Assembly (NCBI RefSeq): GCF_048569485.1 | Contig: NW_027445261.1 | Span: 124,001 to 188,000, forward strand | Length of the DNA: 64,000 nucleotides | From: Anomaloglossus baeobatrachus | Taxonomy: Eukaryota > Chordata > Amphibia > Anura > Aromobatidae | Direction of reading: 5' to 3' | Shown: one piece after another, positions 32,945-44,607 of the stretch | How positions within the stretch are numbered: position 1 is the stretch's first letter | Layout: each line of letters starts with the position of its first letter | Notes under the pieces: model-generated | Told to the model about the DNA's origin: nothing | Databases searched by the model: none | Seen by the model: only the letters and a program-made list of their open reading frames with translations | Program-made: the position numbers and the translations under genes

Positions 32945-33726
32945 TGTGCCAGCAGCCGCCGTTGGTCGGATCCAGACCTTCTAAGAGAGTGGCTCGACCC
33001 GGGGGTCTCGCGGACATGTCGAATAAAAGGAGGAATGTAGATGTATGGGCTAGGCCGTATTAAGTTTGTGACGCCACCAACGGTGTGTGGTGAGGTGGGA
33101 CACCACCGCTGCCGTTATGGGATACCCGGGAGAGATGTAGTGGCAGCTGGATGTTAACCCCTCCGTGTGTAGGGATGATTGCCCCGGGGCCCAGTGTCTT
33201 TGTGCAGGGTATGGTGATGGCAAGGGCCGGCGCGCCTGAGCAAGCAGGGGGATGTTTGGTTACTCACAGTAAATGAATCACACGATTCTTTCGGTAAACC
33301 AAAGGTGCTGGTGGCCTGCCGCCCCGGCCGGTTGCATTCAGGTCCCCCACCCAGGCTGGTGGTCGCTGTCCTTTACTCTGCACTTGTTTTTGTGTATGGT
33401 GGACTGCCTGGTCTGGAACTCAGGAGTCCGCTCCCGGCTGGATATGGCCTAAGGAGCCGTGCCCGCAGGCGCTGGCCCGTGGGATCTAAGGGCCCTGGCG
33501 GTGGCCTTATCCCTATCAGTGGGCTGTTGTCTTCTTTGAGGGACTTTAGGTGGGATAGGACCTATAATCCTGCCCTCAATCATTTAATTAGCTAGGCCGC
33601 TGGTTTCGGTCCTGGCTTCAGGGTCCTAGGTGACTAGGGTTTCAGGTCGGCTGTGTGTTTCCTAAGTGAGGAAAGGTGTTGTGCGGGGGCCTATCTGTAA
33701 CTACCTGGTTTTGTCAGGGCATCACA
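32945..33726 (-). mobile_element. Solo LTR (Gypsy-type, TGTGATGCCCTG head)
   Basis: On the minus strand it starts at 33,726 with TGTGATGCCCTGAC and ends GCTGGCACA at 32,945, so it has TG..CA ends. It interrupts the uncharacterised protein family sequence. The flanking four bases (CCCC and CCTT) match only partly, suggesting an older insertion. A fossil with no internal region. Confidence 0.6.
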
Positions 33727-34045
33727 CCTTCCTTCAGACTTGATTCTGACAGTCCCTGAAACTTGGTACACAGGTACTTAAACATCTCTCCTTCTTTCAG
33801 TAGCGCTTTCACAAACAGCTTCATCAGTCCAAGCTTACAGTGGAGTGGTGGCAAGAGAACTTTAGGTGGGATCAACTAAGCTTTATGCAACAATGTTCTT
33901 GAGTCCCGGTTACAAAGATGTTCTTGTTGGCCAATTTTTTTTGCTCCAGTGAAGAGTCCTAACCTGGCTTTCCAATTCACACAAAAAGCATGTGTTCTGC
34001 CTTCTTTTACGTAATGCTGTGAATCTCTAGCATACAGCTAAACCC
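33727..34045 (-). pseudogene. Uncharacterised conserved protein family, part 3
   Basis: Minus-strand segments resemble LLPPLHCKLGLMKLFVKALL and KEGEMFKYLCTKFQGLSESS, matching the family pattern LLPPLHIKLGLMK.FVKA...FKYL. A RDSQHYVKEGR-like stretch lies near 34,030. The frame is not continuous. Ends at an unassigned insertion. Confidence 0.55.
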
Positions 34046-34680
34046 TAGTTCACATTTCAAATAAACAGACTGTGGAGTTCAATAGCCTTGATTTATTAGC
34101 TGGTAACGTGAACTTGATTGCAGTATACATGGAATATACAGTGAATATAGGAATATCCAAGATGCAGTTGAAGACAGAATACGGTATATCCAAGATACTG
34201 TTTTATACGGGTAAAAACTATAACAAGAAAATGATTACAGTCAGTACAGTGTTAATACAGAGTTAACATAGCATAACAGTACATGAGATGCAGTTCTTAC
34301 GAGAATGTAGGTGAAAGGTCACTGCATCTGCAATACATAGAAATCCTATCTAGACAAACAAGACAGGGATGACACTAAAGGTGTAGAAGTACAATGTACA
34401 ATGCATTTACTACACTCTTCCATCTAGGATTCTATCACTAACACATGTAATTTGCTTTGCTCACCGGATTACACTAGGCAGGGGTGAATGTACAGAGAGG
34501 TAAGTCGGCATGTCCTTTCCTGACAAATCCAAAGAGAAAATGGCTGCAGGCTTCTTCTCAGCTCAGGGAGGCATTCCTTACCCAGAATACATTTAGCTTA
34601 AAGGGAAACTCAGCAATTCAAAAGAATAACAATGACCTCTAGGGGTTGTAACAGAAATTTCAATGAATGACTATTAGCAG
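34046..34680. mobile_element. Unassigned insertion inside the uncharacterised family
   Basis: AT-rich, no coding signal. The minus strand has a TGTTACAACCCCTAG start-like sequence at 34,653 that could be an LTR head, but I cannot find a matching target duplication. It separates parts 2 and 3 of the interrupted family. Confidence 0.35.
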
Positions 34681-34849
34681 GCTGCCATGAGGCAGAACAG
34701 CATGGGTATTTAATATATCCTCCTTGCTGCCCAAGAAGCAATGAGAACATTTTTAGACCACCACATATTGACCATCCATGCTCCTTGTAGTTAAGTTTCT
34801 TGAGAATAAAGTCTAAATTCTCACAGCTTTCTTCCAAGTGCATAGCATG
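34681..34849 (-). pseudogene. Uncharacterised conserved protein family, part 2
   Basis: Encodes MHLEESCENLDFILKKLNY, WSICGGLKMFSLLLGQQGGY and IKYPCCSASW. This fits the family pattern HMKE.Y.N...CGDLKV..LLLGLQ.GYTKYCCFLCEW, with one of the expected Cys residues lost. It is directly interrupted by the solo LTR at 34,850. Confidence 0.6.
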
Positions 34850-35763
34850 TGTGACGCCCTGGACTAGCCAGGTAGTCACAAACACAAAATCACACACACC
34901 CCCTCCCCTGGATAGTCTACATCAGTCACACAAAATCCTTGTTGCCTCCTCCAGGGTCTGATGTCCACACCAGGTGGGGCGGAGCCAGGCGGTTGGCCCC
35001 ACCCACCGAGGAGTTCACAGGCCTGGAGGCGGGAAAAAGCAGTTAGTTTAGTTTTGTAGTGGAAAGTGAGAGGACAGAAACTGTTAGTGTCTGGGTAGGA
35101 GCCCAGGCACTGTCAGCAAGGTCGGCAGACGGTGGTGGCCGTCTGCAGGAGGTGGTACAAGTCAGCTGAACCGTAGGACCGGGGACGGGCGGTGACCCGA
35201 GGGGAACTGAACCGGTGAGCGGATCTGTACCAAGCACAAAGGCAGGGCCATTGGACCCTGACCAGGCTAGGAGCCGCCGACAATGGTCAAATCCGAGAGT
35301 GACCGGAATCCCAGGGGTTCCCTAACACCCAAGACCCGACAGAAGGCAACCGTCCACACCGTGAGGATAAAAAGCCACCGCCATAGGCTAGAGATCCAAG
35401 GGCCAGCGCCTGCGGGCAAACGGGCTCCCTCGGTACGTACACCCCAGCCACCCAGCCTCCCCGTACCGCCACCGGGCCCCGGGATCACCAACCCCTACCC
35501 ACGGAGGGGGAACCAACATCCTAGCTGCTCCCTGCCATCGCTCCCGGGATCCCCGTCACCAGCAGTGGTGGTGCCCATTATCACCACGACCTGTGGGTGA
35601 CGTCACTAACTATCTCCCCAAACAAACCACCCCCTTTTCACTCGTGGGCGAGGAGCGCTGCTCGAGTCCCCGGATCTGGCCCTCCGCTCGAGCCACCGAG
35701 CAGCAGCAGCAGCAGAAGTCCCCGAACCCGAGCGTAGCGTGCGTGGCCCCTCTGCCCGCGACA
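34850..35763 (+). mobile_element. Solo Gypsy LTR with 4-bp target duplication CATG
   Basis: A 914-bp unit from TGTGACGCCCTGG to CCGCGACA, flanked by CATG at 34,846-34,849 and 35,764-35,767. Removing it makes the surrounding minus-strand protein pattern continuous, which supports the boundaries. The head is an imperfect palindrome (TGTGACGCCCTGG...CCAGGTAGTCACA). The same LTR follows the Gypsy pol at 61,561. It has no internal region, so it is a product of LTR-LTR recombination. Fossil. Confidence 0.85.
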
Positions 35764-35980
35764 CATGCCCTACACACACTGAAGAATACTTACTGCCATT
35801 GAGCAGTAGCACAGCTTTCAGACTTTTTGGATGAAACAATGACGTGTCTCCACTCGCTCACATTGTACTTAATGTTACATTTTCCATCAGCACAGGAACA
35901 TTGCTTGAATACACTAGAGCACCATCTTCAGAAAAGTATGGAGGGAATCTTTTCAGAATTCTAACCTTTTGGAAACCTAT
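35764..35980 (-). pseudogene. Uncharacterised conserved protein family, part 1
   Basis: Encodes FPPYFSEDGALVYSSNVPVL and SLKAVLLLNGSKYSSVCVGH, matching the family pattern LPFF..EGDLV...D...LM and SLKAVLLHNGNKYPS.P..H. Ends at a solo LTR on its 5' side. Confidence 0.6.
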
Positions 35981-36762
35981 TGTCACGCTCTCCGGGTCCC
36001 CTGCTCTGCCCCCCGGCTCACCTGCCACGCTCCCCGGCTTCCCTGCTTCGCTCCCCGGCTCCTCTGGCAGACATCCCCCGCTCCACGGTCTCCAGCCTCC
36101 ACCACCTGCGGTCCCCAGGCGGCCCGGTCCCCGCTCCCGGCGCCTGTCGGCAGCCCTGCTCCAGGCCGGCTCCCCTGCTTCCTATACACCGCTCCCTGCC
36201 CTGGCTTCTGGCACCCGGGCCTCGCGCATGCGCATTAGGGCGCGCGCGCGGTCATTGACCCTCTCTTAAAGGGCCAGCGTCCACTGACAGGAAATTGAAC
36301 ACACAGGTACAGGGTATAAAGGGGTTTAATGTCCAAGTGGGCGGGGCCTGTTCTTCGTGTTTCCTAAGCTAGGAGTCAGGTCTCCTTGTGTCTCTGTGAT
36401 ATACTTACCTATCTCTCTTCTAGAGCCGCTCCTGCCTCGCCATCCGGTCCTGCCGATTCCCGAACCCCGAACGCTGGCTATCTGCCATCCCGTCAGTCCG
36501 TACCATCTCTGATCCCTGTGGTGACCCGTCCTCTCGCTCCATCGGTTCCGGACTCTGCCTGACATCTCGGCCTCCGAACCTGAGCTCCGTCACCCGGACT
36601 ACCATCAGTGACTCCGTGGTCCCAGGGACTTCTCCATTCCACTCTTTTGCACGGACTGTCCTGCTACCCGTAGTGCTCCGGCTACCGGACCCCTTGCCTT
36701 CATTAAGGTGTTCGGCCCAGTGGATCCACCTCCTGGGTCTGCCCGTCCACCTGGCCCTAACA
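35981..36762 (+). mobile_element. Solo LTR with 5-bp target duplication CCTAT
   Basis: Begins TGTCACGCTCTCCGGG and ends GGCCCTAACA, flanked by CCTAT at 35,976-35,980 and 36,763-36,767. GC-rich and CpG-rich first half. It is a different family from the TGTGACGCC LTRs. No internal sequence is present. Fossil, probably not very old given the perfect duplication. Confidence 0.85.
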
Positions 36763-37237
36763 CCTATAGAATCAGTGTTTGTGAAAAAACTGTACGTGAT
36801 GATATTTTTTCAATATTTTTACTGAGTCCAATGATCGAAAGTATGAAAAAAATCACATCTTTCAAAAATTTTTACCCTTGGAAACCTGTGTTATTATTAC
36901 TATGCACGAGCCCTAAATTGTCTGAAAAACAACAAATATGCTGGTTGGATAGACCTTGACCCCACAATTCAACGGCCACAATTAAGGAGAAAAGTGCTAA
37001 GAGAGTTAAATTTGCCCCTGAAATAACCCATGATACGGGCCAAGGAGGGACACACCATTTTGATCCGAAAATAGCCCAACACCATGAGAGACGGGCAAAT
37101 CCGTGAAAAGACAAAGTTCCAAGCTACAACTGACGCAGGATCTACAGCACATACGCCCATTGTAATTGTTCATGATTTCCGGCCACTACGCATTTCAGCC
37201 TTCAGGGACCTGGTAATTCGAATGCTATGTCCAGGAG
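36763..37237 (-). mobile_element. DIRS/Ngaro-type RNase H fragment
   Basis: Minus-strand translation has SKWCVPPWPVSWVISG, FSLIVAVELWGQGLSNQHIC and FSDNLGLVHSNNNTG, the RNase H region of tyrosine-recombinase retroelements (pattern W.APWP..W, VAVELWG, CDN..VV..IN). It continues beyond the hAT insertion at 47,740-47,995 with the preceding RT part. Broken fossil. Confidence 0.65.
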
Positions 37238-37566
37238 TAGAGATGAGCGAACCGGTCCCGGTTCGGCTCGAGGTCGGTTCGCCGAACGGAGCTCCCGTTC
37301 GAGTTCGGCTCGTCGAACGTTCGACGAACCGAACTCGAGCCAATAGGAAACAATGGCAGGCAATCACAAACACAGTAAAACACCTAGAAAACACCCTCAA
37401 AGGTGTCCAAAAGGTGACAAACAACTCACAACACAACACAAACACATGGGAAAGTGACAAGGACATATACTCATGCGAAAACAAAACAGCTGGACAAGGA
37501 AAAAGAGGAGGACACACAGATATAGGCATGGCACGCCATTCTAAAATCATGTAAAACACCGCAAGG

Positions 37567-40500
37567 TGACTCCAAGCGGAGTCTCCCTTTTTTCCAAAAA
37601 TTGGGCCCCACACACACCCACCCCTTCAGTGGCAGCAGTTGTGCCCCAGTTGTACACTTCACAGCTACATTTGCATCAAGCACATTCAAAAATACGCTAT
37701 TCTTAACCGTCCCCAGGATGACACCGGGGTAGGTAGCAAAGTCTTTCCTGATCCCAGCTCTGTTCATCTTGGCTTCTTTTAAAAACACAGCAAGCAAGGG
37801 TTACTCCAAGCGGAGTCTCCCTTTTTTCCAAAAATTGGGCCACACAGACACCCACCCCATCAGTGGCAGCACTTGGGCCCTAGTTGCAAACAGGATGTTT
37901 TGATTTGCATCAAGCAAATTCAAAAATACGCCATAATTAACCGTCCCCAGGATGACACCGGGGTAGGTAGCAAAGTCTTTCCTGATCCCAGCTCTGTTCA
38001 TCTTGGCTTCTTTTAAAAACACAGCAAGCAAGGGTTACTCCAAGCGGAGTCTCCCTTTTTTCCAAAAATTGGGCCACACAGACACCCACCCCATCAGTGG
38101 CAGGACTTGGGCCCTAGTTGCAAACAGGATGTTTTGATTTGCATCAAGCACATTCAAAAATACGCCATTCTTATCCGTCCCCAGGATGACACCGGGGTAG
38201 GTAGATAAAGTCTTTGCTGACCCATGACTTGTTCATCTTGGCTTCTTTTAAAAACACAGCAAGCAAGGGTTACTCCAAGCGGAGTCTCCCTTTTTTCCAA
38301 AAATTGGGCCACACAGACACCCACCCCATCAGTGGCAGCACTTGGGCCCTAGTTGCAAACAGTATGTTTTGATTTGCATCAAGCACATTCCAAAATTCGC
38401 CATAATTAACCGTCCCCAGGATGACACCGGGGTAGGTAGCAAAGTCTTTCCTGATCCCAGCTCTGTTCATCTTGGCTTCTTTTAAAAACACAGCAAGCAA
38501 GGGTTACTCCAAGCGGAGTCTCCCTTTTTTCCAAAAATTGGGCCACACAGACACCCACCCCATCAGTGGCAGCACTTGGGCCCTAGTTGCAAACAGGATG
38601 TTTTGATTTGCATCAAGCACATTCAAAAATACGCCATAATTAACCGTCCCCAGGATGACACCGGGGTAGGTAGCAAAGTCTTTCCTGATCCCAGCTCTGT
38701 TCATCTTGGCTTCTTTTAAAAACACAGCAAGCAAGGGTTACTCCAAGCGGAGTCTCCCTTTTTTCCAAAAATTGGGCCACACAGACACCCACCCCATCAG
38801 TGGCAGCACTTGGGCCCTAGTTGCAAACAGGATGTTTTGATTTGCATCAAGCACATTCAAAAATACGCCATAATTAACCGTCCCCAGGATGACACCGGGG
38901 TAGGTAGCAAAGTCTTTCCTGATCCCAGCTCTGTTCATCTTGGCTTCTTTTAAAAACACAGCAAGCAAGGGTTACTCCAAGCGGAGTCTCCCTTTTTTCC
39001 AAAAATTGGGCCACACAGACACCCACCCCATCAGTGGCAGCACTTGGGCCCTAGTTGCAAACAGGATGTTTTGATTTGCATCAAGCACATTCAAAAATAC
39101 GCCATAATTAACCGTCCCCAGGATGACACCGGGGTAGGTAGCAAAGTCTTTCCTGATCCCAGCTCTGTTCATCTTGGCTTCTTTTAAAAACACAGCAAGC
39201 AAGGGTTACTCCAAGTGGAGTCTCCCTTTTTTCCAAAAATTGGGCCCCACACACACCCACCCCTTCAGTGGCAGCAGTTGTGCCCCAGTTGTACACTTCA
39301 CAGCTACATTTGCATCAAGCACATTCAAAAATACGCTATTCTTAACCGTCCCCAGGATGACACCGGGGTAGGTAGCAAAGTCTTTCCTGATCCCAGCTCT
39401 GTTCATCTTGGCTTCTTTTAAAAACACAGCAAGCAAGGGTTACTCCAAGCGGAGTCTCCCTTTTTTCCAAAAATTGGGCCACACAGACACCCACCCCATC
39501 AGTGGCAGCACTTGGGCCCTAGTTGCAAACAGGATGTTTTGATTTGCATCAAGCACATTCAAAAATACGCCATAATTAACCGTCCCCAGGATGACACCGG
39601 GGTAGGTAGCAAAGTCTTTCCTGATCCCAGCTCTGTTCATCTTGGCTTCTTTTAAAAACACAGCAAGCAAGGGTTACTCCAAGCGGAGTCTCCCTTTTTT
39701 CCAAAAATTGGGCCCCACACACACCCACCCCTTCAGTGGCAGCAGTTGTGCCCCAGTTGTACACTTCACAGCTACATTTGCATCAAGCACATTCAAAAAT
39801 ACGCTATTCTTAACCGTCCCCAGGATGACACCGGGGTAGGTAGCAAAGTCTTTCCTGATCCCAGCTCTGTTCATCTTGGCTTCTTTTAAAAACACAGCAA
39901 GCAAGGGTTACTCCAAGCGGAGTCTCCCTTTTTTCCAAAAATTGGGCCACACAGACACCCACCCCATCAGTGGCAGCACTTGGGCCCTAGTTGCAAACAG
40001 GATGTTTTGATTTGCATCAAGCACATTCAAAAATACGCCATAATTAACCGTCCCCAGGATGACACCGGGGTAGGTAGCAAAGTCTTTCCTGATCCCAGCT
40101 CTGTTCATCTTGGCTTCTTTTAAAAACACAGCAAGCAAGGGTTACTCCAAGCGGAGTCTCCCTTTTTTCCAAAAATTGGGCCACACAGACACCCACCCCA
40201 TCAGTGGCAGCACTTGGGCCCTAGTTGCAAACAGGATGTTTTGATTTGCATCAAGCACATTCAAAAATACGCCATAATTAACCGTCCCCAGGATGACACC
40301 GGGGTAGGTAGCAAAGTCTTTCCTGATCCCAGCTCTGTTCATCTTGGCTTCTTTTAAAAACACAGCAAGCAAGGGTTACTCCAAGCGGAGTCTCCCTTTT
40401 TTCCAAAAATTGGGCCCCACACACACCCACCCCTTCAGTGGCAGCAGTTGTGCCCCAGTTGTACACTTCACAGCTACATTTGCATCAAGCACATTCAAAA

Positions 40501-40735
40501 ATACGCTATTCTTAACCGTCCCCAGGATGACACCGGGGTAGGTAGCAAAGTCTTTCCTGATCCCAGCTCTGTTCATCTTGGCTTCTTTTAAAAACACAGC
40601 AAGCAAGGGTTACTCCAAGCGGAGTCTCCCTTTTTTCCAAAAATTGGGCCACACAGACACCCACCCCATCAGTGGCAGCACTTGGGCCCTAGTTGCAAAC
40701 AGGATGTTTTGATTTGCATCAAGCACATTCCAAAT
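37567..40735 (-). repeat. 234-bp tandem array containing transposase-tail copies (13 units plus partial)
   Basis: Unit starts lie at 37,567, 37,801, 38,035, 38,270 and then every 234 bp to 40,610. Two sub-types alternate: type A (GTTGTACACTTCACAGCTAC) at 37,567, 39,206, 39,674 and 40,376, and type B (GTTGCAAACAGGATG) in the rest. On the minus strand every unit encodes KEAKMNRAGIRKDFATYPG, which aligns with IKMNKSWIQKEFTTPVSSW at the transposase C-terminus. The unit is thus the last ~25 codons plus about 130 bp of 3' sequence. The recurrent 76-codon open frames are by-products. The last unit merges into the real gene end. Confidence 0.95.
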
Positions 40736-40745
40736 CAACAAGCAT

Positions 40746-43700
40746 TTACTCTCCCCAGGATGACACAGGGGTAGTAAATTCCTTCTGGATCCATGACTTG
40801 TTCATTTTGATGAACGTCAGTCTGTCCACATTGTCACTGGACAGACGCGTGCGCTTATCTGTCAGCACACACCCAGCAGCACTGAATACACGTTCAGAGA
40901 CAACGCTGGCAGCTGGACACGACAAAATCTCCAAGGCGTAACTGGAGAGCTCTGGCCATTTTTCTAGGTTTGAAGCCCAAAAGGAGCAAGGCTCCAGTTG
41001 CACAGTCATGGCATCGATGTTCATTTGGAGATACTCCTGTATCATCCTCTCCAGCCGTTGAGTATGTGTCAGACTTGTTGTCTCTGGTGGCCTTGCAAAA
41101 GAGGGTCTAAAAAAATTATGAAAAGATTCCATAAAATTGCTGTTACCGGCACCAGATACGGTCCTACTGGTACGGGTAGACTGTTGAAGATGACGAGACC
41201 GTCCCATGTTTGTCAAGTTACAACTGGGAGATTCCCTCCCTGCACCTGCACGGTTGTTTGGTGGAAAAGCCGAGCTAAGATCGAGTAACAGCTTCTGCTG
41301 ATACTCCTGCATACGTGCGTCCCTTTCTATGGCTGGAATTATGTCACAAAATTTGGACTTGTACCGGGGATCTAATAGTGTTGCAATCCAGTAGTCATCA
41401 TCACTTCTAATTTTGACAATACGACTGTCATGTTGGAGGTAGTGCAACAAAAAGGCACTCATGTGTCTTGCGCAGCCATGCGGACCAAGTCCACGCTGTG
41501 TTTGTGGCATAGAGGTGCTACCCGTTCTTTCTTCCTCTGACATCTCCCCCCAACCTCTTTCAACTGAAATTTGACCAAGGTCTCCCTCATCCGCTGAGTC
41601 TTCCATGTCCATGGACAGTTCGTCCTCCATTTCTTCATGTTCTCCTGCACCTTGCTCAACATTTCGCCTGCTACTATGCGCCCTTGTCGATCCCTGTTCC
41701 CCATGGTCCCATGCCTGCTGCGTTGGTGATGATGAACGTCTGGACCTTGGTGATGTTGTTGTCCCTTGCGCATATGAATCCTCCTGTAGTTCCTCCCCTT
41801 CATGTTGTCCCACCCCCTGACTCCGAATAGTGTTTAGCGTGTGCTCCAGCATGTAAATGACTGGAATCGTCATGCTGATAATGGCATTGTCAGAGCTAAA
41901 CATATTCGTCGCCATGTCGAAACTGTGCAGAAGGGTGCATAGGTCCTTGATCTGAGACCACTCCATCAGGGTGATCTGCCCCACCTCTGCATCTCGTTGG
42001 CCCAGGCTATACGTCATGACGTATTGCACCAGGGCTCTGCGGTGCTGCCACAGTCGCTGTAACATGTGGAGAGTTGAATTCCAGCGTGTCGCCACATCGC
42101 ATTTCAGGCGATGAACCGGCAGGCTGAAAGACTTCTGGAGCGATGCAAGTCGCTCTGCTGCGGCGCTTGAACGGCGGAAGTGAGCTGACAGTTTTCGTGC
42201 CCTGCTCAGAAGGCCATCTAGGCCGGGATAGTGTGTTAAAAATTGCTGGACGACAAGGTTCAACACGTGAGCCATACAAGGTACGTGTGTCACAATGCCC
42301 AGGCGAAGTGCCGCACCCAGGTTTGCAGCATTGTCGCACACGGCCTTACCAGGCTGCAGGTTGAGTGGAGACAACCATTTATTAAACTCGGACCGCAGAG
42401 CTGACCACAACTCCTCAGCTGTGTGACTCTTATTCCCAAGACATGTCAAGCTAAAGACCGCCTGATGCCGTTGTGCTCTGCTGCCAGCATAGTAATGAGG
42501 CGTGCGTGATTCCTTCTGCACAGTGAGAACGCTGGTGGCCTGACCAGGCAGGCTTGGGGCGGAGGTGGAGGACCCAGATGAGGTGGAGGATGCAGAAGCT
42601 GTGGCGGAACTTGGACAGACAGAGGATTGACACACAAGTCGTGGGGACGGCAAGACTTGTGCAGCAGACCCTTCACCATCTATCACCATAGTTACCCAGT
42701 GCCCAGTCAGCGACATGTAACGTCCCTGTCCATGCTTACTGGTCCAAGTATCGGTGGTGAAATGCACCCGTTCACACACAGAGTTTCTCAAGGAAGCGGT
42801 GATGTTGTGTGCGACATGCTGGTGTAGCGCGGGCACACCTTTCTTAGAGAAGTAGTGGCGACTAGGCATCTGGTACTGGGGCACAGCGACAGACATAAGG
42901 TCTCTAAAATCCTGTGTGTCCACTAGGCGGAAAGGCAGCATTTCGGTAGCCAACAGCTTACAGAGGGATAGAGTCAACCTCTTAGCTTTGTCATGGGTCG
43001 GAGGAAGTGGCCTTTTATTTGACCACATCTGAGGGACAGAGATCTGGCTGCTGTGTGTAGACGGTGTTGAGTAGGGTGTCCCTGGAAAAATGCAGGTTTG
43101 TGAGGAAAGTGCAGGCGGAGACATGATGTTGCCTTCATCCAACGTTGGTGCTATCGATGTCTGAGAGAGCTGTACACACTCACTTGTTTCCCCTTCCAAA
43201 CCAACTGACGACCTTACAAGCAAACTGCCTGTTGCGGTTACAGTGGTGGAAGTTTGGCGTGGAAAAACAGGTGTGACAGCTGTCCCCACAGTCCTAGAAG
43301 ATGAAGAGCGCGCGGATGCACTGGAAGGGGCGGGCGGTGGATGGTTCGCTCTTGCAGCATTGCAGCACAGTGAGCTTCCCACCGGGACCTATGATATTTA
43401 TTCATGTGACGATTCATGGAAGAAGTTGTCAAACTGCTGAGGTTTTGACCTCTACTAAGAGAATCATGACAAATTTTACATATCACATGATTTGGGCGAT
43501 CTTTTTCTATGTCAAAAAAGGACCAGGCTAGGCAAGGCTTAGAGGCCATGCGACCTGTTGATCCACCCCGAATAATGCTCATAGGCAGAGTGGTGGCTGA
43601 GGATGCAGTTGTAGACGTGCTACCAGTGCTCCGACTCTGTCCAGGAAGGCGCAAGGTAACTTCGTCGTCGGTTGCATCCTCCTCCACCGCCTCTGTTGAC

Positions 43701-44467
43701 CTCCTCGAGTGCCTGACTGGGGGTTGACAGTAGGTGGGATCTAGAACTTCATCATCAATTGTTGTGTTTGCACTCCCCTCCCCCTCAGACCGAGCCTCTT
43801 CTTGCCCTGACCGAATATTTAAGTTGTCATCCCAATCGGGTATCTGCGTCTCATCTTCATCAGTATGTTCCTCATTGTCTATAACCACAGGTGTTACAGT
43901 TTGTGACAAAGGGTCAACATTATGCTCAGAAACTTGGTCCTCACGGCCTGAATCAGAGTCACAAAGGTTCTGGGCATCACTGCAGACCATTTCCTGTTCT
44001 GTACTCACTGTAGCTTGGGAGCAGACCTCTGATTCCCAGGCTATAGTGTGACTGAACAGCTCTGCAGACTCAGCCATCTCAGTTCCACCATACTGTGCAG
44101 GGCTGATGGAGACTTCAGAGCTGGGAGAAATCAAGTGTGATTGGGATGACAACTCAGAGGACTGGTGTTTTTTGGATGCGGTACTTGAAGTGGCTGAGAG
44201 GGCACTTGTTGGACCACTTGAGATCCATTCAAGCATTTTCCTTTTTTGCCCATCATCTACCTTTCTTCCTGTTGTTCGTGTCCGTAAAAAAGGGAGCACA
44301 TCGGATTGTCCACGGTAAGTAGTAGACATCTTACTTTTGCTGGTAGATGGTCTATCTTCAGCAGATGATAATGGAGCTTTGCCACTTTCCCCACAGACAA
44401 AACCTTTTTTGCCTTTTCCACCACGCCTCTTCCCCTTTCCACCAGCATCTGTCATTTTGCCACTCAT
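40746..44467 (-). CDS. hAT-family transposase of hAT-2 (two overlapping frames)
   Basis: The first frame starts at ATG 44,467 (MSGKMTDAGGKGKRRGG) and encodes a Ser/acidic N-terminal region and a BED zinc finger with CKIC and NRHMNKYH (43,390-43,530). The second, from about 43,382 to the stop at 40,746, encodes the RNase H-like catalytic fold: DTWTSKHGQGR (first Asp, residue ~211 of that frame), AVCDNAANLG (second Asp, ~350), KCDVATRWNST, LLDPRYKSKF and the C-terminal dimerisation block YALEILSCPAASVVSERVFS. The frames overlap at 43,238-43,382 and differ by one position, just after the BED finger. This is either one frameshift or a small intron I cannot see. Cut-and-paste transposase binding terminal repeats in the nucleus. 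Likely inactive unless spliced. Confidence 0.9.
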
Positions 44468-44607
44468 GTTGATTGCGACAAGATTGTGGACTGAAAATGT
44501 GGTAGTAAAAATTGAGAGGTGGTGAAGATTGCAGTGGTGGTCTAGCTTTATTAACAGCAGAATAATAAAGAATAAATATCCCTGACAATGCAACTTAGTT
44601 ATAATGA

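Noticed and set aside
35983-36269. Pro/Arg-rich overlapping frames in the GC-rich segment
   Set aside because: They lie in a solo LTR, are open in several frames because of GC content and show no domain.
37801-40606. Repeated 76-codon frames that could look like a peptide gene family
   Set aside because: They are the tandem unit of hAT-2 read on one strand, and derive from the transposase gene end.
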